The notes beneath the pieces were generated by a model. The model had not been told where the DNA came from. It saw only the letters and a list, made by a program, of their open reading frames with translations, and did not search any database. Source: Luteimicrobium xylanilyticum (GTDB taxonomy: Bacteria; Actinomycetota; Actinomycetes; Actinomycetales; Cellulomonadaceae). Taken from it: 64,000 nucleotides of DNA. Below are positions 45,053-55,399 of this stretch, piece by piece; position 1 is the stretch's first letter, and every line of letters starts with the position of its first letter. Location of the stretch: contig NZ_CP045529.1 in NCBI RefSeq assembly GCF_009429125.1, positions 744,001 to 808,000 on the forward strand, in the 5' to 3' direction. The position numbers and the translations under genes were made by a program.

Positions 45053-46216
45053 ATGGACAACCGCCGCCGGCGCAATCGCGCCGCGATCGTGACCGCCGTC
45101 AGCTCCGCGCGCCCCGTCACGCGGCGCGACGTCGCCGCGCGGACCCGCCTGTCCGTCTCGGCCGTCGCGAGCACCGTGGCCGAGCTGATCGCGGACGGTG
45201 TCCTGGTCGAGCGCGACGACGCCGGCGGGACGAGCACGGGTGGTCGCCCGGCCGCCCGGCTGAGCCTGGCCTCGGGCCTCGGAGTCCTCGTCGGGGTGCA
45301 CCTCGGGCACGGGAGCACGCGCGTCGTGCTGGCCCGCCCCGACGGCGCCGTGCTGGCCGAGCGCAGCCAGGACCTCGACGTCGACCACCGCCCCGCCGAG
45401 ACGCTCGAGTACGTCGGGAGCTCTGTGCTCGAGCTGGCCGACGGCGAGGGGCTCGAGCACCGCGAGCTGCTCGGCATCGGGGTCGCGGCGTCGGCGCCCG
45501 TCCTGCTGCCCTCGCAGACGCTCGGGTCGCCCGCGATGCTCAGCGACTGGAACGAGATCGACATCGCCGAACGGCTCGATCGGCGCACCGGGCTGCCCGT
45601 CCGGGTCGGCAACGACGCCAACCTCGGCGCGCTCGCCGAGGCCGACGCCGGGGCAGGCACCGGGGCCGAGGCGATGCTCTACCTCCTGCTGTCCGAGGGG
45701 GTCGGTGCCGGGCTCGTCGTCGGCGGCGAGCTGTACGCGGGTGCGTCGGGCCGGGCCGGCGAGCTCGGGCACCTGCCTGTCGAGCGCGACGGGCGGATCT
45801 GTCGGTGCGGTGGCCGAGGCTGCCTCGAGACGGTCGTGGGAGCGCGCGCGATGCTGGACGCGCTCGGTCAGGCCTACGGATCCTCGGTCGACCTCGACGA
45901 CCTCGTGACCCTCGCCGAGCGGGGCAACACCGGGGTGCGCCGGCTCCTGGCCGACGCCGGCCGGTCGGTGGGGTTCGCGCTCACGACCGTGTGCACCGTG
46001 CTGGACGTCGACCGCATCGTCGTGGGCGGCAAGCTGGGCCAGACGGGCGACGTGCTGCTCGACGCCGTCCGGCAGACCCTGCGGGCGACGCTCCCACCCG
46101 TCACGAACCAGGAGCCCACCGTCGTCGCCGCGGCACTGGGAGAGCGGGCCGAGAGCCTCGGGGCCGTCCATCTCGCGCGGGTCGCGGCCACGGAGAAGCT
46201 CGTCGCCGCGGGCTGA
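45053..46216 (+). CDS. ROK-family transcriptional regulator
   Basis: 387 residues. The N-terminal winged HTH (VTRRDVAARTRLSVSAVASTV) is followed by a ROK domain with the zinc motif CRCGGRGCLETVVGARA and LLLSEGVGAGLVVGG. It is divergent from the GH8-GH3 pair, which places it as their likely repressor, with xylose or xylobiose as plausible effectors. There is no strong Shine-Dalgarno before the ATG; the message may have a very short leader. Distinct from the ROK protein at 14219-15430, with only family-level similarity. Confidence 0.88.
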   Translation: MDNRRRRNRAAIVTAVSSARPVTRRDVAARTRLSVSAVASTVAELIADGVLVERDDAGGTSTGGRPAARLSLASGLGVLVGVHLGHGSTRVVLARPDGAVLAERSQDLDVDHRPAETLEYVGSSVLELADGEGLEHRELLGIGVAASAPVLLPSQTLGSPAMLSDWNEIDIAERLDRRTGLPVRVGNDANLGALAEADAGAGTGAEAMLYLLLSEGVGAGLVVGGELYAGASGRAGELGHLPVERDGRICRCGGRGCLETVVGARAMLDALGQAYGSSVDLDDLVTLAERGNTGVRRLLADAGRSVGFALTTVCTVLDVDRIVVGGKLGQTGDVLLDAVRQTLRATLPPVTNQEPTVVAAALGERAESLGAVHLARVAATEKLVAAG

Positions 46217-46331
46217 GCGGCCTGGCACGACGTCGCAGGGCACTTTTCGTTATCCGGTTCCTCGCGCGTGCGCCTCCTGTACGTCAGACCCGCCGTGGGA
46301 CCCACGGCCCCGTCACGTCCCAGGAGGAACG

Positions 46332-47663
46332 ATGCCTTCCGCACCGTCGACCCCGAGCTCGCCGCGCCCTGCGCAGGCCAGACGCAAGGCCCGCTACCGG
46401 CGCGTCGCCACGATCGTCGGCGGCGCCGTCGTCCTGACGACGGTGGTGGGCGTGGGCTGGGCGGCGAGCGAGCGCGGGACCCCGTCCGCGCCCCGCGCCG
46501 GTGCCCCTGCCGCAGCGGCCGAGGACGTCGCCGCCGCGCCGTCGTCCCCTTCGGCGAGCCCCGCTGCCACCCCCACGCCGAGCAGCGAGCCCACGCCGAC
46601 GTCGACGCCGACCGCCTCCGCGACGGCGAAGAGCGCCGAGAAGTCCGGGCGCGCGAAAGCGACCGGGTCGGACCACGACGCCACGAAGAGCGGCGGCACA
46701 CGCGGCACGGTGTCGTCGGCCGGCTCCACGTCCTCCGCGGCTGCGGGGGCGGGCTCGGAGTCGGGGTCGTCGGCGGGATCGGCGAAGGACGGCGGCTCGT
46801 CGCAGTCGGCGTCGGGCTCGGGCTCCCCGGGCTCGTCCGGGTCCAGCCACGCCTCGACCGCGCCGAACCGGACCTTCGCCCTCGGGACCAGGATCTACAC
46901 CCTCGACCGCGCGGGCCGCACCATCAAGTTCAAGGTCTTCTACCCGCGCACGGGCGACGGCACCCAGGACGTCGCCGAGGCCCCCATCGCGTCGGGCACG
47001 TTCCCGCTCGTGCTGTTCAGCCACGGCCTCGGCGGCAACCCGGACTCCTACAGCAGCCTGATCGCACCGCTCGCGAAGGCGGGCTTCGTCGTCGCCGCGC
47101 CCTGGTACCCGAACACGACCACCGGATCTTCCGGGAACGTGGGAGACGCCATGTCGGGAAACCAGTCGCTCGACGCGAGCGCGGTGATCTCACGCATGCT
47201 CGACTTCGACAAGGACGGCAGCAGCCCGTTCCACGACAAGATCGACACCTCGCACGGGGTGGGCGCGAGCGGCCACTCGCTCGGTGCGATCACGACGCAG
47301 GGCCTGCTCGGCGCGAAGAAGGACAGCCGGGTCACCACCGCGGTCATGCTGGCGACCGCGAGCATCGGGAAGCCGACGGGCTCGCCCGTGAAGACGCTGT
47401 TCATCAACGGGGACCAGGACCCGCTCACGGCGTACTCGGGCGCCCGCAGCGCCTATGACGCGGTGCCGTGGCCCAAGGCGTTCATGACGCACGTGGGCGG
47501 CAACCACGACCGGTACGTCTGGTTCGGCGAGGGCTACGACGAGACGGTCGCGACGCTCGTCGACTGGATGCGCTGGGGTCTCTACGGCGACGCCGGCGCG
47601 AAGGCGCGGCTCCCGCACGACGCGTCCGGCAAGTCGATCAGGTGGGAGTCCAAGGGCCTCTGA
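46332..47663 (+). CDS. Membrane-anchored alpha/beta hydrolase with long Ser/Gly/Thr stalk
   Basis: 443 residues; AGGAGGAACG precedes the ATG. A cytosolic Arg/Lys-rich start is followed by one hydrophobic segment (~25-45, VATIVGGAVVLTTVVGVGW), then a ~130-residue low-complexity Pro/Ser/Thr/Gly stalk, then an alpha/beta hydrolase domain (~175-430) with oxyanion FSHGLGGNPDSY, nucleophile elbow GASGHSLGA, acid NGDQDPLT and His in VGGNHDRYVW. The fold resembles secreted lipase / chlorophyllase / polyester-hydrolase relatives. On the cell surface near hemicellulases it could be an esterase acting on substituted polysaccharides or lignin esters, but this is inference. Confidence 0.8.
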   Translation: MPSAPSTPSSPRPAQARRKARYRRVATIVGGAVVLTTVVGVGWAASERGTPSAPRAGAPAAAAEDVAAAPSSPSASPAATPTPSSEPTPTSTPTASATAKSAEKSGRAKATGSDHDATKSGGTRGTVSSAGSTSSAAAGAGSESGSSAGSAKDGGSSQSASGSGSPGSSGSSHASTAPNRTFALGTRIYTLDRAGRTIKFKVFYPRTGDGTQDVAEAPIASGTFPLVLFSHGLGGNPDSYSSLIAPLAKAGFVVAAPWYPNTTTGSSGNVGDAMSGNQSLDASAVISRMLDFDKDGSSPFHDKIDTSHGVGASGHSLGAITTQGLLGAKKDSRVTTAVMLATASIGKPTGSPVKTLFINGDQDPLTAYSGARSAYDAVPWPKAFMTHVGGNHDRYVWFGEGYDETVATLVDWMRWGLYGDAGAKARLPHDASGKSIRWESKGL

Positions 47664-47669
47664 GAGCTG

Positions 47670-47708
47670 CCGTCCGGGCCGGCGCTGGTGCGGCGCCGGC
47701 CCGGGCGG
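47670..47708. terminator. Terminator after the alpha/beta hydrolase gene
   Basis: 16-nt arms (47670-47685 and 47693-47708), one wobble pair and a 7-nt loop, just past the hydrolase stop. Confidence 0.75.
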
Positions 47709-47811
47709 TCTGTGTCGTCGGCACTTCCCGTGGGGCATCGCCCACGCCGTGTCGACCGATGAGAGGGCGACCGCCGTCGGGGTCGCCCTCGTCGTCGTGC
47801 GCGACGAAGGC

Positions 47812-48130
47812 CATCACGGCGAGGTAGACGCACGCGAGTGCGGCCTGCTCGTTCGGGAAGTGGCCCCGGGCGCGGACGGCCTTGCGGGTGCGAGCGTTCA
47901 CGGACTCGATCGCGTTGGTAGTGCACACGATCCGGCGGATCTCGGCGTCGAACTGCAAGAACGGCACGAACTCGGCCCACGCGTCGGACCACAGCTTGAT
48001 GATCGCGGGTTACTGGACACCCCGGGCCTCTTGGAACTCCAGGAAGCGTTCTTCGGCCGCGGCGGCGGTCGGTGCGGTGTCGATCGGCTTCTAAGCGCGG
48101 GCGAGATTGTCCCAGTCCTGCCGGGCCGCG
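47812..48130 (-). pseudogene. Remnant of an IS256-family (Mutator) transposase
   Basis: Read on the minus strand, one frame gives AARQDWDNLARA, a TAG, KPIDTAPTAAAAEERFLEF, EARGVQ, a TAA, PAIIKLWSDAWAEF and IVCTTNAIESVNAR, then FPNEQAALACVYLAVM. This is the C-terminal third of IS256-type transposases with two nonsense codons, where the family has Leu and Tyr. The N-terminal catalytic part and the extreme C-terminus are missing, and no terminal inverted repeats were seen. It is a dead fragment next to the GH10 / GH39-like inverted repeat. Confidence 0.85.
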
Positions 48131-48435
48131 TACAGGAACGCAGGTGCGGTCGCCGCCGACGGGGCGGCGGAAGACGGAGCGGAACTCGTGACCCCAAGGC
48201 TCTACCAGATTGCGGCCAATGACAGGCCATTCCAAGATCTCGGGCCCGTCATCCCTCGTCAGCCGCCGGCTCGCACCTTCCGAGGACGCGCCGCTACCAG
48301 TCGCACGATGGTCGTGACCTGGCCCGACGGGTTGGACTGGCCCGCGGGCCGGGTACAGCAGGACCGCCGGGGACCCGGACAGGTCCTCGGCGGTCCTTGG
48401 TGGCGCGTCAGCCGCGGTGTCGGGTCGACGTCAGT
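48131..48435. other. Gene-free stretch between the IS256 remnant and the CBM13 repeat
   Basis: About 300 bp without a supportable gene. Codon patterns are irregular in all frames. It may contain more degraded insertion-sequence material next to the transposase remnant. The only clear element is the hairpin at 48360-48397. Confidence 0.5.
48360..48397 (-). terminator. Terminator after the GH10 xylanase gene
   Basis: 16-nt arms (48360-48375 and 48382-48397) with one wobble pair, 45 nt past the xylanase stop. Confidence 0.7.
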
Positions 48436-50079
<1,644 letters not shown>

Positions 50080-50189
50080 TCACGGCCAGGATCACGCAAG
50101 AGGTGCAGATCGGCGTGGCCCACGGTGGCACAGTCCGAGTTCATTGCCAACCCCTCGGGACGAGCGAGTCGGGACCGCGCGGACCGCGA

Positions 50190-50768
50190 TCAGAGGCCGA
50201 CCCGTACCGTGACGGCGCCGCGTGGGAGCTTCAAGCGGCTCGTGTAGTACTGCTCCGCATCGGCGTCCCGGTGGTCCGCGCGGGCCGCGACCAGGCCGAC
50301 GCGCCCGGCGGCGCGCACGTGTCCCTGCACGCGACCGACCCACACGGCGAAGCCCGCGACCGCGACGACCACGAGGTGCCCTGTGAGGCGGCTCGGGGTG
50401 GCGACGGCCCACCATCGCAGCGCACACTCGGCGACGGCGGCGTCGGGCATCGCGGAATGGATCCCGGCCCAGTGGTCGCCGGTCCACCGAGGTGGCCCCG
50501 CCCGGAGCACCAGCGCCGGCGGGAGGTCCGCGGCGCCCCGGGCGGGTCGGCGAGCCAGTGCCTCGACCGCTTGTCTTGTGACCAGGCGGCCGTTCCCTGT
50601 GGCGTACCCGGGTCCGACGAGACCTGCCCGGACGACCTGCTCTCCGTAGCGCACGTGAAGGTCGAGGGTCTGCGCCACGGTGCTCGCCCCGACGAGCTCC
50701 GTCGGCACGTCCCAGGGGTGCGACGAGGCGCCAGCAGGTTCGACGTCGCCAGCAACGGTAGGCATCAT
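50190..50768 (-). CDS. Hypothetical protein, about 192 residues
   Basis: Not a family I recognise. The frame uses strongly G/C-ending codons throughout, unlike the overlapping plus-strand frame, which supports a real gene. The protein begins MMPTVAGD, has EALARRPARGAADLPPALVL in the middle, and a C-terminal half with a hydrophobic stretch (GHLVVVAVAGFAVWVG) that could be a membrane or buried helix. Either of two adjacent ATGs could be the start; AGGGG sits very close to them, so initiation is uncertain. It lies between the divergent GH10 and GH39-like genes, inside the potentially invertible segment. Confidence 0.55.
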   Translation of the reverse strand: MMPTVAGDVEPAGASSHPWDVPTELVGASTVAQTLDLHVRYGEQVVRAGLVGPGYATGNGRLVTRQAVEALARRPARGAADLPPALVLRAGPPRWTGDHWAGIHSAMPDAAVAECALRWWAVATPSRLTGHLVVVAVAGFAVWVGRVQGHVRAAGRVGLVAARADHRDADAEQYYTSRLKLPRGAVTVRVGL

Positions 50769-50905
50769 CCCCTGAGCATAGGAGGGCACCCAACCCATGG
50801 AACAAGATGCCAGTCATCGCAGGCAGAGCCCGGTTTCGCCGACTTCCCGGTGGCCGAGTTCGACGAACAGGGAGGCCTTCATCGTCGTACGTCGAATCGG
50901 TTCGC

Positions 50906-50957
50906 TTGACAGAGCGTGCGAATCGGGCGAGAGTCGTCATGCTGTTAGCGCTCACAT
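50906..50957 (+). promoter_or_regulatory. Promoter and LacI-type operator of the GH39/GH30-like gene
   Basis: TTGACA (50906-50911) is followed 31 nt later by TGTTAGCGCTCACAT (50943-50957). A weak -10 (GAGAGT, 17-nt spacing) is possible at 50929-50934. The operator lies downstream of the promoter, as before the double-GH43 gene, consistent with repression. The rest of the gene-free stretch 50769-51127 holds only the ~170-nt untranslated leader. Confidence 0.6.
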
Positions 50958-51127
50958 CCAGTCGATCAATGAGGATTCGACCGTCGAGGAGGACGAGAAC
51001 CGATGTCCGAACGCCGCGCCTGCATCTCCGCTGCGCGGCCCCACGTACGCCCGATCAGAAGGCTGCGGGCGACGACCGTCTGGCGACCGAGCCTGCTCGG
51101 CCGCACCACCACGAACGGAGCAGTTCT

Positions 51128-52873
51128 GTGATCAGCACCTCTCGCGGGCGTCCCGCGGCGTCCCGTACCGCCCTGGCCGTGCTCGGGGCCGGGGCACTTG
51201 CCTGCACAGGCGTCCTCGCTGCCTCACCCGCACAGGCCGCAGACGCCTCGCACACCCTCACCGTGCACGCCGACCAACCGTTTCGGTCGGTGACGCACGT
51301 CGCCAGCGGCAGCCTGTACGGTCTCGCTGACGCGACCGACCCGACGAACGCGCTCGCTTCCGCGATCAAGCCCAGCGAGTTCGTGCTCAAGCCGTCGGGC
51401 GGCACCCAGCAGGGCACCGGTGACATCCTCGTGACGGCGGCCAAGTCGAAGGCGCTCGGTGCCAAGGTCGTGGACCGGCTCTCCGACTACTACCCCGGCT
51501 GGCCCTACCAGTTCAGTTGGAGCACCTGGGACGACGTGGTCCGCAACGAGCTTGCCAAGGTCAACACCAAGACCGTCCCGAACCTCGCTGCCTACGCGCC
51601 GTGGAACGAGGCCGACAACACCTGGAACTCGGCGAACGGGTCCTTCGAGGACTTCTGGACCCATACGTACAACCTGATCCGATCGATCGACAAGACGACG
51701 CCGATCCAGGGCCCGAGCTTCTCGGACAACATCTCCGACATGGAGAACTTCCTGACCCACGCCAAGGCGACCAACACTGTGCCGGACATCCTGGCGTGGC
51801 ACGAGCTCGAGAGCGACACCAAGATCCAGGGCGACATCGAGAAGGTCCAGGCCATCGAGTCGAAGCTCGGGATCTCGCCGCGTCCCATCGACATCGAGGA
51901 GTACGCGTCGCCGTCCGAGGTCGGCATCCCGGGTGACCTCGTGGGCTACATCGCGAAGTTCGAGCGCTACGGCATCCGCAACGCCGAGCTCGCCTTCTGG
52001 AACCAGTCGGGCACGCTCGGCGATCTCCTCACCTCCCGTGGCGGCTCGCCCAACGGCGCTTACTGGCTCTACACCTGGTACGCGCAGCAGTCCGGCAACG
52101 TGGTGACCACCACGCCGTACTCGAGCTCCAGCATCGACGGCGAGGCGTCGCTCTCGTCAGACGGCAAGGAGCTCTCGGTGATCTTCGGCGGCGGCTCCTC
52201 CGGGTCGAGCGCCGTCCAGATCAACGGCATCTCGTCCACCCTGGCGCCCGGAGGCAAGGTTCACGTCAAGCTTGAGCAGACCGTCAACACGGGCCGCACG
52301 AGCGCGTCGTCGGGCCCGTCGACCGTCTCCGAGGGCGACTACTCGGTCTCCGGCGGCTCGCTGAACATCCCCGTCAGCACCAACAACCTCAACGCCTACC
52401 GCGTGGTCCTGACGCCCGCCGGCTCGTCCTCGGACGGGAGCACGATCAACGCGGGGACGTACACGATCAAGAACGTGAACTCGGGCCTGGTCCTGGGCGT
52501 GCAGAACATGTCGACCTCGTGGGGCGCCTCGGTGATCCAGTGGAGCGACTCGGGCACGAGCGACCACCTGTGGAAGGTCGTGGCGGCCGGCAACGGCCAG
52601 TACAAGATCCAGAACGTCAACTCCGGCCTCGTGCTCGGCGTCCAGAATGCTTCGACCAGCGCGGGAGCCGCGATCGTGCAGTGGGGCGACTCCGGGACCA
52701 GCGACCACCTGTGGACCTTCGTGTCGGCGGGCAACGGCCAGTACAAGATCCGCAACGTCAACTCCGGCCTGGTCCTGGGCATCACGAACGCCTCGACCAG
52801 CACCGGCGCCACCGCGCTGCAGTGGAACGACTCCGGGACCAGCGACCACCTGTGGACCCTGACCAGCCACTGA
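51128..52873 (+). CDS. Secreted clan GH-A glycosidase (GH39/GH30-like) with CBM13 module
   Basis: 581 residues from a GTG at 51128 (GGAG about 9 nt upstream). A signal peptide ends near AQA-ADAS. The catalytic barrel (~45-350) has HADQPFRSVTHVASG, the acid/base motif APWNEADNTW and the likely nucleophile in DIEEYASPSEVG, followed by YWLYTWYAQQSGN. The clan GH-A fold with an NE motif is clear, but the family could be GH39 or GH30-like. Such actinobacterial proteins are often described as acting on xylan or arabinogalactan side chains. A small beta domain (~350-430) links to a three-repeat CBM13 nearly identical to that of the GH10 xylanase. The operator suggests co-regulation with the GH10 and double-GH43 genes. 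Confidence 0.72.
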   Translation: MISTSRGRPAASRTALAVLGAGALACTGVLAASPAQAADASHTLTVHADQPFRSVTHVASGSLYGLADATDPTNALASAIKPSEFVLKPSGGTQQGTGDILVTAAKSKALGAKVVDRLSDYYPGWPYQFSWSTWDDVVRNELAKVNTKTVPNLAAYAPWNEADNTWNSANGSFEDFWTHTYNLIRSIDKTTPIQGPSFSDNISDMENFLTHAKATNTVPDILAWHELESDTKIQGDIEKVQAIESKLGISPRPIDIEEYASPSEVGIPGDLVGYIAKFERYGIRNAELAFWNQSGTLGDLLTSRGGSPNGAYWLYTWYAQQSGNVVTTTPYSSSSIDGEASLSSDGKELSVIFGGGSSGSSAVQINGISSTLAPGGKVHVKLEQTVNTGRTSASSGPSTVSEGDYSVSGGSLNIPVSTNNLNAYRVVLTPAGSSSDGSTINAGTYTIKNVNSGLVLGVQNMSTSWGASVIQWSDSGTSDHLWKVVAAGNGQYKIQNVNSGLVLGVQNASTSAGAAIVQWGDSGTSDHLWTFVSAGNGQYKIRNVNSGLVLGITNASTSTGATALQWNDSGTSDHLWTLTSH

Positions 52874-52879
52874 CCAGCC
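52436..52879 (+). repeat. Right copy of the 444-bp inverted repeat (CBM13 coding)
   Basis: Inverted relative to 48436-48879, with one visible mismatch. The copies start at the same codon (GGGAGC) before the CBM and end at the same base 6 bp after both stop codons, so the unit is sharply bounded. Confidence 0.9.
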
Positions 52880-52946
52880 GGCCTGACGGGGGTCGCCCCC
52901 TCCCTCGTCAGGTCGGCTGACCGGCCACCACCGGTCACCACCACCG

Positions 52947-52979
52947 GGCCGCCGGGGACCGTTCGGGTCCCCGGTGGCC
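52947..52979. terminator. Bidirectional terminator between the GH39-like and LacI genes
   Basis: 14-nt arms (52947-52960 and 52966-52979), one wobble pair and a 5-nt loop, between convergent stops. Confidence 0.75.
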
Positions 52980-53002
52980 GCCGTGTCCGGAGCCTGGTCC
53001 GG

Positions 53003-54034
53003 TCAGCCGACCGTGGAGGCGCGGGCGACCAAGGTCGGCGTGAACACGACCTGCTCGTGGCGGTGCTCGGGGTTGTCGGACTCGTCGAGCACGAGCCGTG
53101 CGGAGGTTCGGCCCAGCTCCTCACGCGGTTGACGGACCGAGGTGAGCGGGACGGCCGCGGCGGCTGCGAACACGATGTCGTCGTATCCGACGATCGCGAG
53201 GTCGTCCGGAACCGTCCAGCCGTGGCTCATGGCCTGCTGGAGCAGCCCGAGGGCGACCAGATCGTTCGCACAGAAGACGGCGGTGGGACGACGCCCGCGG
53301 GGCATGCCGGCAAGCTGCTCTCCGACGGCTCGTCCGGCCTCGACGGTGGACGCGTCGCAGGCTACGGCCATGAGGTCGTCCAGCTCGAGCTGCGCGTCCC
53401 GCCAGGCCGTCCGAGCGCCCGTGAGCCGGTCTCGCACCTGCCCGATTGCCGCGGGGCCGCCGGCGAAAGCGATGCGTTGGTGGCCGAGGTCGACCAGGTG
53501 CTCGACGGCGAGACGGCCGCCGAGGACGTCGTCGACCGACACGGAGCAGAATCCGCCGGCGGCGCGTCGGCAGTCGATCAGCACGAGGGGCGTCCCGCGC
53601 CGGACGACGTCGTCGAGGCCGGGCGAGTCGGGGTCGACCGGCGTGACGAGGACGCCCTGCACCTGGTGCTGCTGCAGGTGGGTCAAGTGTGCCGCCTCGC
53701 GCGCTGGCCTGTGGTCGCTCGTGCAGAGGAAGAGCGACAGGCTCCTCGACTCGGCTACCTGCTCGATGCCCTCGGCGACGTCGGTGAAGAACGGGTTGCG
53801 GGCGTCGAGCATGACGTAGGCCAGCGTGCTGCTGTGGCCGGCACGCAGGGTGCGCGCCGACTCGTTGCGCACGAACCGGAGCGCCGCCATCGCCTGCTCG
53901 ACGCGCGACCGGGTGGCGGCGCTCACGCGCTCGGGGCGGTTGAGGACGTTGGAGACGGTGCCGAGCGAGACGCCAGCCGCGGCCGCGACGTCCTTGACGG
54001 ACGCACGACGGGACGGTTCCGGCAGTCCTGGCAC
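53003..54034 (-). CDS. LacI-family regulator, probable repressor of the rhamnose operon
   Basis: 343 residues from a GTG at 54034, preferred because AGGAG lies about 8 nt upstream; two in-frame ATGs further up lack a site. The HTH (SVKDVAAAAGVSLGTVSNVL) and the sensor domain (YVMLDARNPFFTDV, AVFCANDLVALGLLQQ, IVGYDDIVF) are complete. It is divergent from rhaI with about 150 bp between, where a TTCA/TGAA operator overlaps the rhaI promoter, so it most likely represses rhamnose catabolism. It is also the closest LacI gene to the GH10 and GH39-like operators and could act there too. Confidence 0.85.
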   Translation of the reverse strand: MPGLPEPSRRASVKDVAAAAGVSLGTVSNVLNRPERVSAATRSRVEQAMAALRFVRNESARTLRAGHSSTLAYVMLDARNPFFTDVAEGIEQVAESRSLSLFLCTSDHRPAREAAHLTHLQQHQVQGVLVTPVDPDSPGLDDVVRRGTPLVLIDCRRAAGGFCSVSVDDVLGGRLAVEHLVDLGHQRIAFAGGPAAIGQVRDRLTGARTAWRDAQLELDDLMAVACDASTVEAGRAVGEQLAGMPRGRRPTAVFCANDLVALGLLQQAMSHGWTVPDDLAIVGYDDIVFAAAAAVPLTSVRQPREELGRTSARLVLDESDNPEHRHEQVVFTPTLVARASTVG

Positions 54035-54114
54035 GGTGGTTCTCCTCTCGTTGCTGAAACGCTCCATCGTGACTCTAGCGGGGAGCACCACCTCGCCGAG
54101 GTGTGGGACAGGGG

Positions 54115-54143
54115 TTGACAGCGGGGGACGGCACTCCTAGATT
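54115..54143 (+). promoter_or_regulatory. Predicted rhaI promoter
   Basis: TTGACA (54115-54120), 17-nt spacer, TAGATT (54138-54143), the best promoter-like element in the window. The -10 overlaps the operator at 54140-54164. Confidence 0.75.
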
Positions 54144-54164
54144 CACGGCCAATGAATCCTTTCA
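54140..54164. promoter_or_regulatory. Operator at the rhaI promoter
   Basis: GATTCA (54140-54145) and TGAATC (54153-54158) form a dyad with a 7-nt spacer, and TGAATCCTTTCA (54153-54164) gives the TGAA-N4-TTCA layout common for LacI operators. Either or both may bind the divergent LacI protein. The sites cover the -10 and start region. Confidence 0.6.
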
Positions 54165-54184
54165 ACGAGGAAGAGGATCGACCT

Positions 54185-55348
54185 GTGACGGATCTGTCGG
54201 CCATCTCGGACGCCCTCGCGGCGCAGGCCATCGAGCTCCCCTCCTGGGCGTTCGGGAACTCCGGGACCCGGTTCCGGGTGTTCGGGACGCCGGGCACCGC
54301 GCGCGACCCGTACGAGAAGGTGTCCGACGCGGCGCAGGTCCACCGGTTCACCGGGCTCGCGCCCACGGTCGCGCTCCACATCCCCTGGGACGAGGTCGAC
54401 TCGTACGCCGACCTGGCCCGGCACGCGGAGGAGAACGGCGTCCGCCTCGGCACCGTCAACTCGAACACCTTCCAGGACGACGACTACAAGTTCGGCTCGC
54501 TCACGCACTCCGACCCGCGGATCCGGCGGAAGGCGATCGACCACCACCTGCGCTGTGTCGACGTCATGGACGCCACAGGCAGCCGAGACCTGAAGATCTG
54601 GCTGGCCGACGGCACGAACTACCCGGGACAGGACTCGATCCGCGCGCGCCAGGACCGGCTCGCCGAGTCCCTCGCGACCATCTACGCGCGCCTCGGCGAG
54701 GACCAGCGCCTCGTGCTCGAGTACAAGTTCTTCGAGCCGGCGTTCTACCACACCGACGTGCCGGACTGGGGGACCAGCTACGTCCAGACGGCGGCCCTCG
54801 GCGACCGCGCGATGGTCTGCCTGGACACCGGCCACCACGCGCCGGGCACGAACATCGAGTTCATCGTCGCGCAGCTCCTGCGGCTCGGGAAGCTCGGCTC
54901 GTTCGACTTCAACTCCCGCTTCTACGCCGACGACGACCTCATCGTCGGCGCGGCCGACCCGTTCCAGCTCTTCCGGATCCTGTTCGAGGTGATCCAGGGC
55001 GGCGGGTACGCGAACCCGGACGTCGCGTTCATGCTCGACCAGTGCCACAACCTCGAGGCGAAGATCCCGGGGCAGATCCGGTCGGTGCTCAACGTCCAGG
55101 AGGCGACCGCGAAGGCGCTCCTGGTCGACCTCGACGCCCTCCGCGCCGCCCAGGAGGCGCACGACGTCCTCGCCGCGAACGCCGTCTTCATGGACGCGTA
55201 CAACACCGACGTGCGCGGCGCGCTCGCCGCGTGGCGCGAGGAGCGCGGGCTGCCCGGCGACCCCATGGCCGCGTACCTGGCGAGCGGCTACCAGGACACG
55301 ATCGAGGCCGACCGTGTGGGCGGCACCGCGGCGAGCTGGGGCGCCTGA
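54185..55348 (+). CDS. rhaI: L-rhamnose isomerase
   Basis: 387 residues from a GTG at 54185 (AGAGGA about 7 nt upstream), chosen over an upstream ATG that lies inside the operator and has no ribosome site. Of the Pseudomonas-type RhaI family (xylose-isomerase-like barrel) rather than the RhaA type: IELPSWAFGNSGTRFRVF near the start, TVNSNTFQDDDYKFGSL, EYKFFEPAFYHTD and DTGHHAPGTNIE, which contain the expected metal Glu, Asp and His residues. It converts L-rhamnose to L-rhamnulose in the cytosol, the first step of the operon's pathway. Confidence 0.9.
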   Translation: MTDLSAISDALAAQAIELPSWAFGNSGTRFRVFGTPGTARDPYEKVSDAAQVHRFTGLAPTVALHIPWDEVDSYADLARHAEENGVRLGTVNSNTFQDDDYKFGSLTHSDPRIRRKAIDHHLRCVDVMDATGSRDLKIWLADGTNYPGQDSIRARQDRLAESLATIYARLGEDQRLVLEYKFFEPAFYHTDVPDWGTSYVQTAALGDRAMVCLDTGHHAPGTNIEFIVAQLLRLGKLGSFDFNSRFYADDDLIVGAADPFQLFRILFEVIQGGGYANPDVAFMLDQCHNLEAKIPGQIRSVLNVQEATAKALLVDLDALRAAQEAHDVLAANAVFMDAYNTDVRGALAAWREERGLPGDPMAAYLASGYQDTIEADRVGGTAASWGA

Positions 55349-55399
55349 CCCCGGACCCGTCCGCCCCACGACGACCGCACCACCAGAGAGGCACGAACC

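Noticed and set aside
46292-46306. Short CCGTGGG/CCCACGG stem before the alpha/beta hydrolase gene
   Set aside because: The loop is too small and the stem overlaps the leader close to the ribosome site; not convincing as a terminator or operator.
50103-50909. Plus-strand frame of 268 codons between the GH10 and GH39-like genes
   Set aside because: Codon third positions favour the minus-strand frame 50190-50768 instead, and the plus frame runs through the promoter of the GH39-like gene.
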